From: JBFFXF01 sp041569895
GTDB taxonomy: Bacteria; Planctomycetota; UBA8108; JACQVS01
Length of the DNA stretch: 34,342 nucleotides
Reading direction: 5' to 3'
Assembly: GCA_041569895.1 (NCBI GenBank)
Contig: JBFFXF010000043.1
Location: 1-34,342, forward strand
Positions 8,042-15,871 of the stretch are shown here, piece by piece. The notes beneath the pieces are model-generated. The model did not search any database. It worked only from the letters and a program-made list of their open reading frames with translations, and was not told the origin of the DNA. A program made the position numbers and the translations under genes. Each line of letters begins with the position of its first letter. The stretch's first letter is position 1.

Positions 8042-9156
8042 CACGGCAGCGGCATCGTCTCGAGGTGGAGCGCGCCGTCCTCGCCGCGGCGGACGACGAC
8101 GGCCCGCTTGTCGTCGAGCCGGTCGAGCTGGTGGATCTCTTTCCAGCTCTCGATGGTCTCGTACGGCACCCCCTCGCGTTCCCCGCGCGCGACGCGCTCG
8201 GTGATCGCCTTCGCCGTGCCGATGTTGTCCGTGGTGATCTTCATGACGCCGCGGGCGGAGTTGGCGAGCAGAAGATAGTCCTTGCCGGCCTTCTCGTAGA
8301 CGATCATGTCGAGCGGACGGTTGCGGTTGCCGAGCTCGGCGATCGTCGTCCCCTTGATGTGCTTGCCGGGCTCGAGCTCGTCGAGCGAGAACTTGACGAG
8401 CGGCGTGCACGTGTAGGCGGCGAGCACGTGCGGCTTCTTGTCGATCTGATACGACACGAAAGTCCGCACCGGCGAGCGGGTCTCGAAGCGACCGTGGGCG
8501 CCGTGATAGATCTCGACACTGGTGCCGCGATCGACCTTCTTGAACGGGAAGGCGATCGACCGCAGCGTCGACGCGAATTCCTCGTTCGAGAGGCCCGCGA
8601 CCAGCAGGCGGCCGTCGATGTACGCCAGGTCGGTGATCGACTCCAGGCGAAGGCTGCGGTTGCGGCGGCCGACCGCCTCCGGGCCGGGAGCGTTCGGCAG
8701 CGCCGCCTTCGAGAACTTCACCTTGTCGAGCGACAGCACGTGGATCTTGCCCCCGGCGTCGACGCGGGCGATGACGGGCGCGCCCTCCGGTCCGCGACCG
8801 CGCGAGATCGACAGGTACGCGTTCCCGGAGCGCGGGTTGATCGCGAGGTCGTTGACCAGCACGTCCTCCGGTGTGGTGCCGAGCGCGGCGGCGACCTTCT
8901 TGTCGAGCTCGCTGACGGCGATCCCCTTCTCGGAGGGCTTGCCGGTGTCGGTGGTGGCGATGGCGAAGATGGCCGCGCCGCGGGGATCGGCGATGAAGAG
9001 GATCCCGTCGGGACCGAACGCGAGCGGTCCGGCGGACTGGAGATCCGGTTTCCCCTCGCGCAGGCTCTTGGTCAGCTCCGAGGAGCACACGGAGCCGGCG
9101 CACAGTGGCACGACGAGAAACGCCAGGACGAAGAGGGAGAGCGGGCGGCGATTCAT
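8041..9156 (-). CDS. exported beta-propeller-like protein of unknown function
   Basis: 371 residues. ATG at 9156 is preceded by GGAGG at a good distance. Signal peptide: MNRRPLSLFVLAFLVVPLCA, with cleavage probably near GSVCSS. The mature part repeats blade-like phrases: LAFGPDGILFIADPRGAAIF, VNDLAINPRSGNAYLSISRG, SITDLAYIDGRLLVAGLSNE, HVLAAYTCTPLVKFSLDEL and DMIVYEKAGKDYLLLANSA. This is the pattern of NHL/SMP-30-like propellers, though no catalytic residues can be named. Homologues of this type occur in planctomycetes and acidobacteria as secreted 'hypothetical' proteins. The stop shares a base with the next start, so it forms a two-gene unit with the Ig-like lipoprotein. It is divergent from the dioxygenase gene, 181 bases away. 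Confidence 0.72.
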   Translation of the reverse strand: MNRRPLSLFVLAFLVVPLCAGSVCSSELTKSLREGKPDLQSAGPLAFGPDGILFIADPRGAAIFAIATTDTGKPSEKGIAVSELDKKVAAALGTTPEDVLVNDLAINPRSGNAYLSISRGRGPEGAPVIARVDAGGKIHVLSLDKVKFSKAALPNAPGPEAVGRRNRSLRLESITDLAYIDGRLLVAGLSNEEFASTLRSIAFPFKKVDRGTSVEIYHGAHGRFETRSPVRTFVSYQIDKKPHVLAAYTCTPLVKFSLDELEPGKHIKGTTIAELGNRNRPLDMIVYEKAGKDYLLLANSARGVMKITTDNIGTAKAITERVARGEREGVPYETIESWKEIHQLDRLDDKRAVVVRRGEDGALHLETMPLP

Positions 9157-9248
9157 GACGACCTCCGAATTGTACGAACGGGACTCGATCCGATCCGACC
9201 CCGATTACACTTCTTCATCTCGGCCTCGGCGTCAAGGAGAAAAGCGCG

Positions 9249-9254
9249 TACAAT
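9249..9254 (+). promoter_or_regulatory. possible -10 box for the dioxygenase operon
   Basis: TACAAT lies 84 bases ahead of the dioxygenase ATG in the 181-base divergent gap. It stands out in GC-rich surroundings, but no -35 hexamer fits at 16-18 bases. It is offered only as a candidate. Confidence 0.25.
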
Positions 9255-9337
9255 GAACGGGGAAAGGTCGGAACCTCGCACCCGCTCCGGTGTTTCGCTG
9301 CCCGGGCACGAAGACGTCTTCTTTCAAGGAGAACCCC

Positions 9338-10024
9338 ATGACCGCGGTCGATCCCCCCGCCTCCACCCGACGCGACTTCATCGGCCGGCTCGCGCTCGGC
9401 GCCGCCGCATTCGCCACGCCCGGGCTCTTCGCCGAGGAGCTCGTGCGCACGCCGCGACAGACCGAGGGGCCGTTCTATCCGGACCGGCTGCCGCTCGACA
9501 CGGACAACGACCTGCTGGTGATCAACGACGGGATCACCCCGGCGGTGGGCGAGGTCACGCACCTCGGCGGCCGCATCCTCGACGCCAGCGGCGAGCCGAT
9601 CCGCAACGCGATCGTGGAGATCTGGCAGGTCGACGGCAACGGCGTCTACCTCCACAGCCGGAGCAGCAACGGCGAGAAGCGCGACGGCAACTTCCAGGGG
9701 TTCGGCCGGTTTTTGACGGGCTCGACCGGCGAGTACTACTTCCGGACCGTCAAGCCGGTTCCGTATCCCGGACGCACGCCGCACATCCACTTCGCCGTCA
9801 AGGTGAAGGGGAAGGAGAAGTTCGTCACGCAGTGCTACGTCAAGGGCCACCCCGGCAACGCGCGCGACGGGCTCTACCGGAGGATCCCCGAGGGCAAGGC
9901 GCGCGACTCGGTGACGGTCGCGTTCAAGCCGATCGAGAAGTCGCGCGCCGGCGAGCTCGCCGCGAAGTTCGACATCGTCCTCGGCTTCACGCCGGATGAC
10001 GGAGAGGCGTCACGCCGGTTCTGA
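9338..10024 (+). CDS. intradiol ring-cleavage dioxygenase, exported by Tat
   Basis: 228 residues from ATG 9338, chosen because AAGGAG sits seven bases upstream. The N-terminus TRRDFIGRLALGAAAF is a twin-arginine signal, so the enzyme is probably exported folded. The core matches protocatechuate 3,4-dioxygenase/intradiol enzymes, which use non-haem Fe(III) to open catechol rings between the hydroxyls. The four iron ligands can be placed: Tyr104 (GNGVYLH), Tyr143 (VPYPGR), His149 and His151 (PHIHF). WQVDGNG (96-102) and GEYYFRTVKP (131-140) are further family motifs. It is the first gene of a likely operon with the Dabb protein (60 bases on) and the PLP enzyme. Secreted members in planctomycetes have no proven substrate, so the aromatic substrate stays open. 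Confidence 0.88.
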   Translation: MTAVDPPASTRRDFIGRLALGAAAFATPGLFAEELVRTPRQTEGPFYPDRLPLDTDNDLLVINDGITPAVGEVTHLGGRILDASGEPIRNAIVEIWQVDGNGVYLHSRSSNGEKRDGNFQGFGRFLTGSTGEYYFRTVKPVPYPGRTPHIHFAVKVKGKEKFVTQCYVKGHPGNARDGLYRRIPEGKARDSVTVAFKPIEKSRAGELAAKFDIVLGFTPDDGEASRRF

Positions 10025-10084
10025 TCCGGCGCGAGCGCCGTGTCGTGATCGCGATTGCCGAGTACCGACAATCCGGGAGAATCC

Positions 10085-10393
10085 ATGCTCGCCCATAACG
10101 TCTACTTCACGCTCGAGGACGACTCGCCCGAGGCCAGATCGAGGCTGGCCGGCGCCTGCAAGAAGTACCTCTCGGGGCATCCGGGCACGGTCTTCTTCGC
10201 CTGCGGCACGCTGGCGGAGGAGCTGTTGCGGCCGGTCAACGTCCGCGACTTCCACGTCGCCCTGCACGTGATTTTCGAGGACCGCGAGAGCCACGACCGC
10301 TACCAGGTCGACGAGCGCCACGTGCGGTTCATCGAGGAGCAGCAGGAGAACTGGAAGAGCGTGCGCGTCTTCGACAGCATCGTCGAGAGCTGA
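10085..10393 (+). CDS. Dabb-fold (stress-responsive A/B barrel) protein
   Basis: 102 residues from ATG 10085, with GGGAGAA just upstream. The opening MLAHNVYFTLEDDSPEARS, the middle ACKKYLSGHPGTVFFACG and the strand DFHVALHVIFEDRESHDRYQ followed by HVRFIEE fit the Dabb family of small dimeric ferredoxin-like barrels. These include stress proteins and some aromatic-polyketide cyclases; no catalytic residue can be assigned here. It has no signal peptide. It lies 60 bases after the dioxygenase and seven bases before the PLP enzyme, so it is probably co-transcribed with both. The role may be small-molecule handling near the dioxygenase pathway; that is inference. Confidence 0.82.
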   Translation: MLAHNVYFTLEDDSPEARSRLAGACKKYLSGHPGTVFFACGTLAEELLRPVNVRDFHVALHVIFEDRESHDRYQVDERHVRFIEEQQENWKSVRVFDSIVES

Positions 10394-10400
10394 CGCGGCC

Positions 10401-11504
10401 ATGGCCGCCGACCACCCGCCGCCGGGATCGCCAGTCGAGGAGATCGAGACGCCCTGTCTCGTGCTCGACCTCGACGTCCTCGAGACCAACGCTCGCCGCA
10501 TGAGCGAGATCTGCGCCGCGAGCGGCGTCGCGTGGAGACCGCACGCGAAGTGTCACAAGTCGACCGCCATCGCTCGCCTGGTCCTCGACGCAGGCGCGAT
10601 CGGCGTCACGTGCGCGAAGCTCGGCGAGGCCGAGGTGATGGCGGCGGCGGGCGTGTGCGATCTGCTCATCGCCAATCCGCTCGTCGGCGCGCGCCGGCTC
10701 GAGCGACTCGCCGGGCTGCGGCGCATCGCCGACCCGATCGCGGTCGTCGATCACCGCGACCACGTCGAGGCGCTCTCGGCGGCGATGCGCGACGCCGGCG
10801 TGACGCTTCGCGTGCTGGTCGAGGTCGACGTCGGCATGGAGCGCTGCGGAGTGGCGCCCGGCGGGCCGGCGCTCGACCTCGCGCGTCTGGTCGCCGGCGC
10901 GCCCGCCCTCGAGCTCGCCGGCATCATGGGCTACGAGGGCCACCTGCTCACCATCCCCGACCGCGCGGAGAAGGAACGCGCCATCGCGGAGGCGATGGTG
11001 CTTCTCGAGACGACGCGATCGCTCCTCGAGCGCGAGGGTCTCCCCTGTCCGATCGTCAGCGCGGGCGGCACCGGGTCCTTCGAGATCACCGTTCGCCAGC
11101 GCGGCGTCACCGAGGTGCAGGCCGGCGGCGGCATCTTCATGGACCGGATGTATCGCGAGCTCTGCGGTGTGACCTCGCTCGACTACGCGCTGACGGTGCA
11201 CGCGACGGTCACCGGACGGCCCGCGCCCGATCGCGCCATCATCGACGCCGGCCGCAAGACGTTGAACCAGGAGATCCACATGCCCGCCGTGCGCGGTCGT
11301 GACGACCTGACCGTCCGATCCCTCTCGGCGGAGCACGGCATCCTCGACGTCACGCGCCCACCGGGCCCGCGCATCGGCGAGCGCCTCGAGCTCATCCCGG
11401 GCTACTGCGATTTCACCACCGTCCTCCACGACCGCTTCCACTGCGTGCGGGAAGGCCGCCTCGAAGCAGTGTGGCCACTGGAGGGGAGGGGCAAGCTGGT
11501 CTGA
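10401..11504 (+). CDS. fold-type III PLP enzyme, DSD1/D-threonine aldolase-like, zinc site altered
   Basis: 367 residues. It opens with ETPCLVLDLDVLETN, followed by RPHAKCHKS, where Lys53 should carry the pyridoxal phosphate. IMGYEGHLL, SAGGTGSFE and VQAGGGIFMDRMY complete the alanine-racemase-like barrel; a beta domain follows. The family contains eukaryotic D-serine dehydratase (DSD1) and D-threonine aldolase. In D-serine dehydratase the C-terminal metal motif is H-x-C; here the aligned stretch is PGYCDFTTVLHD, that is Y335-x-D337, so both zinc ligands seem replaced. D-serine dehydration is therefore unlikely and the reaction should be called unknown. It is third in the probable dioxygenase operon, seven bases after the Dabb gene. 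The ligand positions are compared from memory. Confidence 0.8.
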   Translation: MAADHPPPGSPVEEIETPCLVLDLDVLETNARRMSEICAASGVAWRPHAKCHKSTAIARLVLDAGAIGVTCAKLGEAEVMAAAGVCDLLIANPLVGARRLERLAGLRRIADPIAVVDHRDHVEALSAAMRDAGVTLRVLVEVDVGMERCGVAPGGPALDLARLVAGAPALELAGIMGYEGHLLTIPDRAEKERAIAEAMVLLETTRSLLEREGLPCPIVSAGGTGSFEITVRQRGVTEVQAGGGIFMDRMYRELCGVTSLDYALTVHATVTGRPAPDRAIIDAGRKTLNQEIHMPAVRGRDDLTVRSLSAEHGILDVTRPPGPRIGERLELIPGYCDFTTVLHDRFHCVREGRLEAVWPLEGRGKLV

Positions 11505-11545
11505 GGAGCTCGCGTCCTGACGTCCTGCCCGAGCTTCGAACACTG

Positions 11546-11785
11546 CTCGACTCCGCAGGCGAGACCGGGAACGCATCTATAAGGAAAGCAGGAAGAAGAG
11601 GAAGGCAGGAAAAGAGGGGAGAGAAAAGGGAACGGGGTGAATGGGCGAACGCGTGACTTCTCGACTGCGTTCGAGGACCCAGGCGAAGCTCACCAAGTTC
11701 AACCCCATCAATCTGTCCGTTTCCTGCATTCCTGCATTTCCTGCCTTCCTTATGAATCGTCTGCCAGCAAACCTCCGAAGTCGAG
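11546..11785. repeat. dispersed inverted-arm element, copy 2
   Basis: This element fills most of the 314-base gap between two convergent genes (stops at 11504 and 11819). The left arm starts CTCGACTCCGCAGGCGAGAC and runs through TATAAGGAAAGCAGGAA and GAGGAAGGCAGGAAAAGAG. The right arm is its reverse complement in part: TTTCCTGCCTTCCTTATGAA, ending CGAAGTCGAG. Read on the minus strand, the right arm and interior align with copy 1 from GGAGGTTTGCTGGCAGACG through ATTGATGGGG to GTGAGCTTCGCC. The conserved interior shows that copies 1 and 2 are one element in opposite orientation. Minus-strand frames across both would encode similar peptides (RRFIRKAGN-G), but with no ribosome site. Confidence 0.8.
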
Positions 11786-11818
11786 TCGCCCTGCCGAGCC
11801 CGGAACAGACCAGCGACT

Positions 11819-13279
11819 TCAGCTGGTCGCCGTTGTTTCCAGCAGCTCCTCGACCACGCGGGCCGGTTCCGAGCCGGTGAGGCTTTCGTCTCGGCCCTCG
11901 TGCGGGAAGGTGACGCGGCGGTGGTCGAGGCCGAGGAGGTGGAGGGCGGTGGCGTGGAAGTCCGGCATGGTCACGCGGCCCTCGACCGCGGCGTAGCCGA
12001 GCTCGTCGGTGGCGCCGTGGACGATGCCGCCGCGGACGCCGCCGCCCGCGAGCCAGAAGCTGAAGCCGAAGGGGTTGTGGTCGCGGCCGTCGGAGCCCTG
12101 CACCACCGGGAGCCGGCCGAACTCGCCCGCCCAGATGACCAGCGTCGACTCGAGCAGCCCGCGCCGTTTCAGGTCGCGGATCAGTCCGGCGATCGGCCGG
12201 TCGGTCTCGGCGGTCGATTTTCGCAGTCGCTCCGCGAGCTTGCCGTGGTGGTCCCAGTCGTTGCGCACGAGATGGACGAAGCGCACGCCCGACTCGACCA
12301 GGCGACGGGCGATCAGGCACTGCGTCCCGAAGTTCCGCGTCACCTCGTCGTCGAGCCCGTAGAGGCTCCGGGTCTCGGCGGACTCGCTCGAGACGTCGAC
12401 CTGATCCATCGCCTCGATCTGCATGCGCGCGGCGAGCTCGAAGTTCTGGATGCGGGCGTCGAGCTCTGCGAGCTCGGGTCGCGCCGCTGCGTGTCGGCGA
12501 TTGAGCGCCTGCGTCAGATCGAGGTAGCGGCGCTGCTCGGCGGCGGTCATCGACGAAGGACGCTCGAGGTCGAGGATCGGCGTGCCCTCGATCCGGAACG
12601 GCGTGCCCTGGTAGAGCGGCGGCAGCCACCCCGCCGAGAGCGCGTTGCGCGTGCGCTCCGGGTCGGCCTCCGACATGGCGACGTATGCCGGCATGTCGTC
12701 GTTCTCCGTGCCGAGCGCGTACGTCACCCAGCAGCCGAGCGACGGGAAGCCGGAGATCGGCCGGCCGGTGTGCATCATCAACAGCGCCTCGCCGTGGTCG
12801 ATGCGCGTCGTCACGCCCGAGCGAACGACCGCGAGCTCGTCGACGACGCCGGCGATGTTCGGCAGGAGCTCCGACACCTCGATGCCCGACTCACCGTGGT
12901 GGTCGAACCGGAACGGGCTCGCCATCAGCCGTGTCGAGCCGCCGATGGCGCGCTGGTCGACCGAGAACGGGATCGGCTGGCCGTGGCAGCGCGTCAGCTC
13001 CGGCTTCGGATCGAGGAGGTCGACCTGGCTGGGACCGCCGCCCATGTAGAGGAAGATCACCCGGCTGGCGCGCGGCGCGAAGTGGGCCGGTCGCGCCGCG
13101 ACGTCAAAGGTCCTTTCCGCGGCGCTCGCCGGACGGGCCATCAGCCAGCTCAGGGCGATGCCACCGAGGCCGCCCGCCGTCTCGGCGATCATCTGCCTGC
13201 GGCTGAGCACGCGGCGACCGGCCCGGCACGACGCGCAGTCGTGGTTGCCCGGCGACGTGGTCGTGGTGTCGTCTCGCAT
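11819..13279 (-). CDS. DUF1501 protein, Tat-exported
   Basis: 486 residues from the ATG at 13279 (MRDDTTTTS), 11 bases after the stop of the DUF1549/1553 gene; the longer open frame upstream overlaps that gene and is not used. A twin-arginine signal is present: LSRRQMIAETAGGLGGIALS, cut near RPASAAE. The mature protein has the DUF1501 (sulfatase-like, alkaline-phosphatase superfamily fold) pattern: FLYMGGGPSQVDLLDPKPEL near residue 75, VRSGVTTRIDHGEALLMMHT, FVHLVRNDWDHHGKL, LVIWAGEFGRLPVVQGSDG, RDHNPFGFSFWLAGGGVRGG and, near the end, MPDFHATALHLLGLDH. In planctomycetes this gene nearly always lies beside a DUF1549/DUF1553 gene. The pair's biochemical role is not settled; secretion and a possible link to carbohydrate or sulfate-ester metabolism are suggested in general. 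Confidence 0.9.
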   Translation of the reverse strand: MRDDTTTTSPGNHDCASCRAGRRVLSRRQMIAETAGGLGGIALSWLMARPASAAERTFDVAARPAHFAPRASRVIFLYMGGGPSQVDLLDPKPELTRCHGQPIPFSVDQRAIGGSTRLMASPFRFDHHGESGIEVSELLPNIAGVVDELAVVRSGVTTRIDHGEALLMMHTGRPISGFPSLGCWVTYALGTENDDMPAYVAMSEADPERTRNALSAGWLPPLYQGTPFRIEGTPILDLERPSSMTAAEQRRYLDLTQALNRRHAAARPELAELDARIQNFELAARMQIEAMDQVDVSSESAETRSLYGLDDEVTRNFGTQCLIARRLVESGVRFVHLVRNDWDHHGKLAERLRKSTAETDRPIAGLIRDLKRRGLLESTLVIWAGEFGRLPVVQGSDGRDHNPFGFSFWLAGGGVRGGIVHGATDELGYAAVEGRVTMPDFHATALHLLGLDHRRVTFPHEGRDESLTGSEPARVVEELLETTATS

Positions 13280-13290
13280 CCCGGCCTCAC

Positions 13291-15390
13291 TCAGTCGACA
13301 TAGAGAAACTCGCTGGCGCTCAGCAGCGCGTGGCACACCGTGCGCCACGCGCGCCGCTCCGCCTCTTCTTCCGTCGAGCCCACCGCCGCGGCCACGAGCC
13401 GCCGGAACGGGGCCGCCTCGTCGTGTTCCGGGGCGCGGCCGAAGGCCAGTATCCAGGCGCGGCGCAGCCGGTCGTCGATGGTCTCATCTCCCTCCGCGAG
13501 CGCCCTTCCGGCGAAGGCCGCGGCGCACTCGATGGTGAACGGGTTGTTCATCAGCGCCAGCGCCTGCTGCGGGATGGCCGCGGACGCGCGTCGCGGGCAG
13601 TTCGTGTCCATGACCGGTGCGTCGAACGTGGTCAGGAAGGTCGCCACCCAGGTGCGGCGCGTGCTCAGGTAGACGCTGCGGCGGTGTCGATCGGGGTGGT
13701 CCGACGGCACCACGAAGCGGCCGTCCGGTCGTCGCGCCGTCGGCACCGATGGCCCGTGGAGCCGCGTGTCGAGGAGCCCGCTCGCGGCGAGCATCGCATC
13801 GCGCAGGGCCTCGGCCTCGATGCGACGCCGGGGGAAGCTCCCGAGGAGGCGATTCGACGGGTCGATCCGCTGGCGTCTCTCGTCCACGCCGGCGGCCTGG
13901 CGGTAGGTGGTCGAGTCGAGGATCAGCCGGTGGATGTGCTTCAGGCTCCAGCCGCTCTCGACGAGCTCGACGGCCAGCCAGTCGAGCAGCTCCGGGTGCG
14001 ACGGCGCTCTGCCCCGGGCGCCGAAGTCATCGGGCGTCTCGACCAGACCGCGACCGAAGTGGTACTGCCAGATGCGGTTGACGATGACGCGAGCGGTCAG
14101 CGGGTGATCGCGTCGCGTCAGCCAGCGGGCGAGGGCCAGGCGGCGGCCGGTGGTGGAGGCGCCCGCCTCGGGCTCCGGCGCCCGGAAGGGGTCGTCGGGG
14201 TCGTCGAGCACGGAGAGCACGCCGGGCGCCACCTCGCGCGAGGGCGTCTCGTGGTTGCCGCGCTCGAGGAGACGGGTCGGCGACGGATCGGTCGAGACGT
14301 CGAAGAGCCCCCAGATGAGCGGCGGCAGCTCGCCGACCTCCTTCCGGATCTCCTCGAAGCGCTCGCGGATTCGTCTGGTCTCCTCGGCGTCGCTGCCCTC
14401 GAGCTTCGCGACCAGCGCAAGACGCTCCTCGCCCCAGGCCCGTGAGCGCCTGAAGAACTCCTCGCGCTCGTCGCGGTCGAGGATCGGCACGGCGCGCACC
14501 GGGCCGGGGTTCCCCTGGTTCCAGATGCCGGCGAGCCATCGCTCGGGATCGTAGGCCGGCTGAAACACGGCGACGAGCCGGTAGTAGTCCTCGTGCGGGA
14601 TCGGATCGTACTTGTGACTGTGGCAGCGCACGCAGTTCAGCGTCAGGCCGATCAGCGCCTTCATCGACACCTCGACGACGGCCTGCTGCGCCGCGAAGAT
14701 CTTCTCGCCCTGCGTGATCGGCTGGTTGTCGGTGGCGTCGGGAGGACAGCGCAGGAACCCGGTGGCGACGAGCTTCGCGATGTGCTCCTCGTCGAACGAC
14801 TCCACCGAGCGCCAGTCGAAGAGCTCGTCGCCCGCGAGCTGCTCCGTGACGAATCGGTCGTAGGGCATGTCCGCGTTCAGGGCGCGGATGACGTAATCGC
14901 GGTAGCGCCAGAAGCCCGGGCGTCGCTGGTCGCCGATGAAGAGACTCGACTCGGCGAACCCCGCGACGTCGAGCCAGTGCCTTCCCCAGCGCTCGCCGTG
15001 GTGCGGCGAGGCGAGCAGCCGATCGACGAGTCGGTCCGCGGCGTGCGCATCGGGATCGGCGACGAACGCGTCGATCTCCGCCGGATCCGGCGGCAGACCG
15101 AGAAGGTCGAACGAGAGCCGCCGCACGAGCACACGCCGCGACGCGTCCGGATTGAAACCGAGCCCGGCATCCTCGAGGCGACGGAGCACGAAGGCATCGA
15201 TCGGCGTGCGCACGCGATCGCCCCCGCGCACCGTGGGCACCGGCGGCCGAACCGGAGCGCGGAACGACCAGAAGGAGCGCCCCGCCTCGATGTCCGGCAC
15301 GCCCGACGACGAGCGCTCCCCGCCGGCGGCGCCGTCGGGCGCGACCAGGAGGGCGGTGAGCAGCGGAGCCAGGAACTGTGGCCGGTGCAT
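13291..15390 (-). CDS. DUF1549-DUF1553 (PSCyt2-PSD1) exported protein
   Basis: 699 residues from the ATG at 15390, chosen because it opens a signal peptide (RPQFLAPLLTALLVAPDGAA); the frame stays open upstream only because hexamer repeats there lack stops. DUF1549 spans roughly residues 55-265: TPIDAFVLRRLEDAGLGFNP, RLSFDLLGLPPDPAEIDAF, SPHHGERWGRHWLDVAGFAE and a haem-type motif CVRCH (Cys253, Cys256, His257) in LNCVRCHSHKYDPIPHEDYY. DUF1553 fills the C-terminal half: RLALARWLTRRDHPLTARV, NRIWQYHFGRGLVETPDDFG, ELLDWLAVELVESGWSLKHI, RLLGSFPRRRIEAEALRDAM. The separate N-terminal cytochrome (PSCyt1) found in many family members is absent. It is transcribed with the DUF1501 gene. A c-type haem role is suggested by CxxCH but unproven. 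Confidence 0.9.
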   Translation of the reverse strand: MHRPQFLAPLLTALLVAPDGAAGGERSSSGVPDIEAGRSFWSFRAPVRPPVPTVRGGDRVRTPIDAFVLRRLEDAGLGFNPDASRRVLVRRLSFDLLGLPPDPAEIDAFVADPDAHAADRLVDRLLASPHHGERWGRHWLDVAGFAESSLFIGDQRRPGFWRYRDYVIRALNADMPYDRFVTEQLAGDELFDWRSVESFDEEHIAKLVATGFLRCPPDATDNQPITQGEKIFAAQQAVVEVSMKALIGLTLNCVRCHSHKYDPIPHEDYYRLVAVFQPAYDPERWLAGIWNQGNPGPVRAVPILDRDEREEFFRRSRAWGEERLALVAKLEGSDAEETRRIRERFEEIRKEVGELPPLIWGLFDVSTDPSPTRLLERGNHETPSREVAPGVLSVLDDPDDPFRAPEPEAGASTTGRRLALARWLTRRDHPLTARVIVNRIWQYHFGRGLVETPDDFGARGRAPSHPELLDWLAVELVESGWSLKHIHRLILDSTTYRQAAGVDERRQRIDPSNRLLGSFPRRRIEAEALRDAMLAASGLLDTRLHGPSVPTARRPDGRFVVPSDHPDRHRRSVYLSTRRTWVATFLTTFDAPVMDTNCPRRASAAIPQQALALMNNPFTIECAAAFAGRALAEGDETIDDRLRRAWILAFGRAPEHDEAAPFRRLVAAAVGSTEEEAERRAWRTVCHALLSASEFLYVD

Positions 15391-15427
15391 GAGGTGGATG
15401 GTAACCAAATCGCGCGGGGATGGCGCA

Positions 15428-15528
15428 TCCCGTCCCCGTGCCGGAGTCGGCATCGGAGTCGGAATCGGACATCGGACTCGGACATCGGCATCGGAATCGG
15501 AATCGGCCATCGGTATCGGAGTCGGTTC
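15428..15528. repeat. hexamer array TCGGAN
   Basis: Roughly fifteen degenerate units of TCGG plus two bases (TCGGAA, TCGGCA, TCGGAG, with seven-base TCGGACA variants). It starts about 40 bases upstream of the DUF1549/1553 start, in the 481-base gap 15391-15871 between two divergent genes. Together with the next three arrays it occupies most of that gap. Its complement (TCCGAN) occurs at 20240-20318 on the far side of the CotH gene. Confidence 0.85.
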
Positions 15529-15535
15529 TCTGTCG

Positions 15536-15590
15536 CACGGCGACGGTAACGGCAACGGAGACGGAACACGGATACGGAGCACGAGCACGG
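15536..15590. repeat. hexamer array ACGGNN
   Basis: Around nine units of ACGG plus two bases (ACGGCG, ACGGTA, ACGGCA, ACGGAG, ACGGAA), ending in ACGAGCACGGGC. It follows the TCGGAN array almost directly, with a shift of the base before CGG. The array type changes but the 6-base step continues. Confidence 0.75.
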
Positions 15591-15602
15591 GCCCAACGCT
15601 GG

Positions 15603-15716
15603 CCTGGACGGTGGCCGTGACCCGTGGACCGTGTGCCGTGGACCGTGGACCGTGGACCGTGACCGTGACCGTGGACCGTGACCGTGACCGTGACCGTGAC
15701 CGTGGACCGTGGCCGT
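15603..15716. repeat. array of 6/7-base units (GACCGT / GGACCGT)
   Basis: About seventeen units, mixing GACCGT and GGACCGT. The middle part is a near-perfect run of GACCGTGACCGT. The mixed 6/7-base spacing means no single reading frame runs through as a repeat peptide. The array lies about 155 bases ahead of the CotH start. No promoter can be told apart within it. Confidence 0.85.
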
Positions 15717-15763
15717 TTTGGCGTCGTCCAGCGAGTTTTGTCAATCACGACGGGCGCCTTCGG

Positions 15764-15798
15764 GCCCGGGCACGGGAACGGGAACGAGGACGAGTGGG
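15764..15798. repeat. short hexamer array GGGNAC
   Basis: About five units: GGGCCC, GGGCAC, GGGAAC, GGGAAC, GAGGAC. It is the same unit type as the array at 20514-20560, and the complement of the one at 6805-6856. It ends about 75 bases before the CotH GTG. Confidence 0.6.
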
Positions 15799-15871
15799 GG
15801 GAAGCTGGATCAACACCCCCCGCGACGGTACACTGGCGCGAACCCAGGTCGAAACAGGAAAGGGAGACCCC

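Noticed and set aside
11577..12629. Minus-strand peptides with RRFIRKAGN in the repeat elements as a small protein family
   Set aside because: The similarity follows from the DNA repeat itself; frames have no ribosome site and end differently in each copy.
15391..15744. N-terminal extension of the DUF1549/1553 protein
   Set aside because: It is translated hexamer DNA (RSRSRS, TVTVTV); a signal peptide begins at the ATG at 15390.
15428..15798. CRISPR array
   Set aside because: Units are 6-7 bases, contiguous and degenerate, with no spacers and no cas genes nearby.
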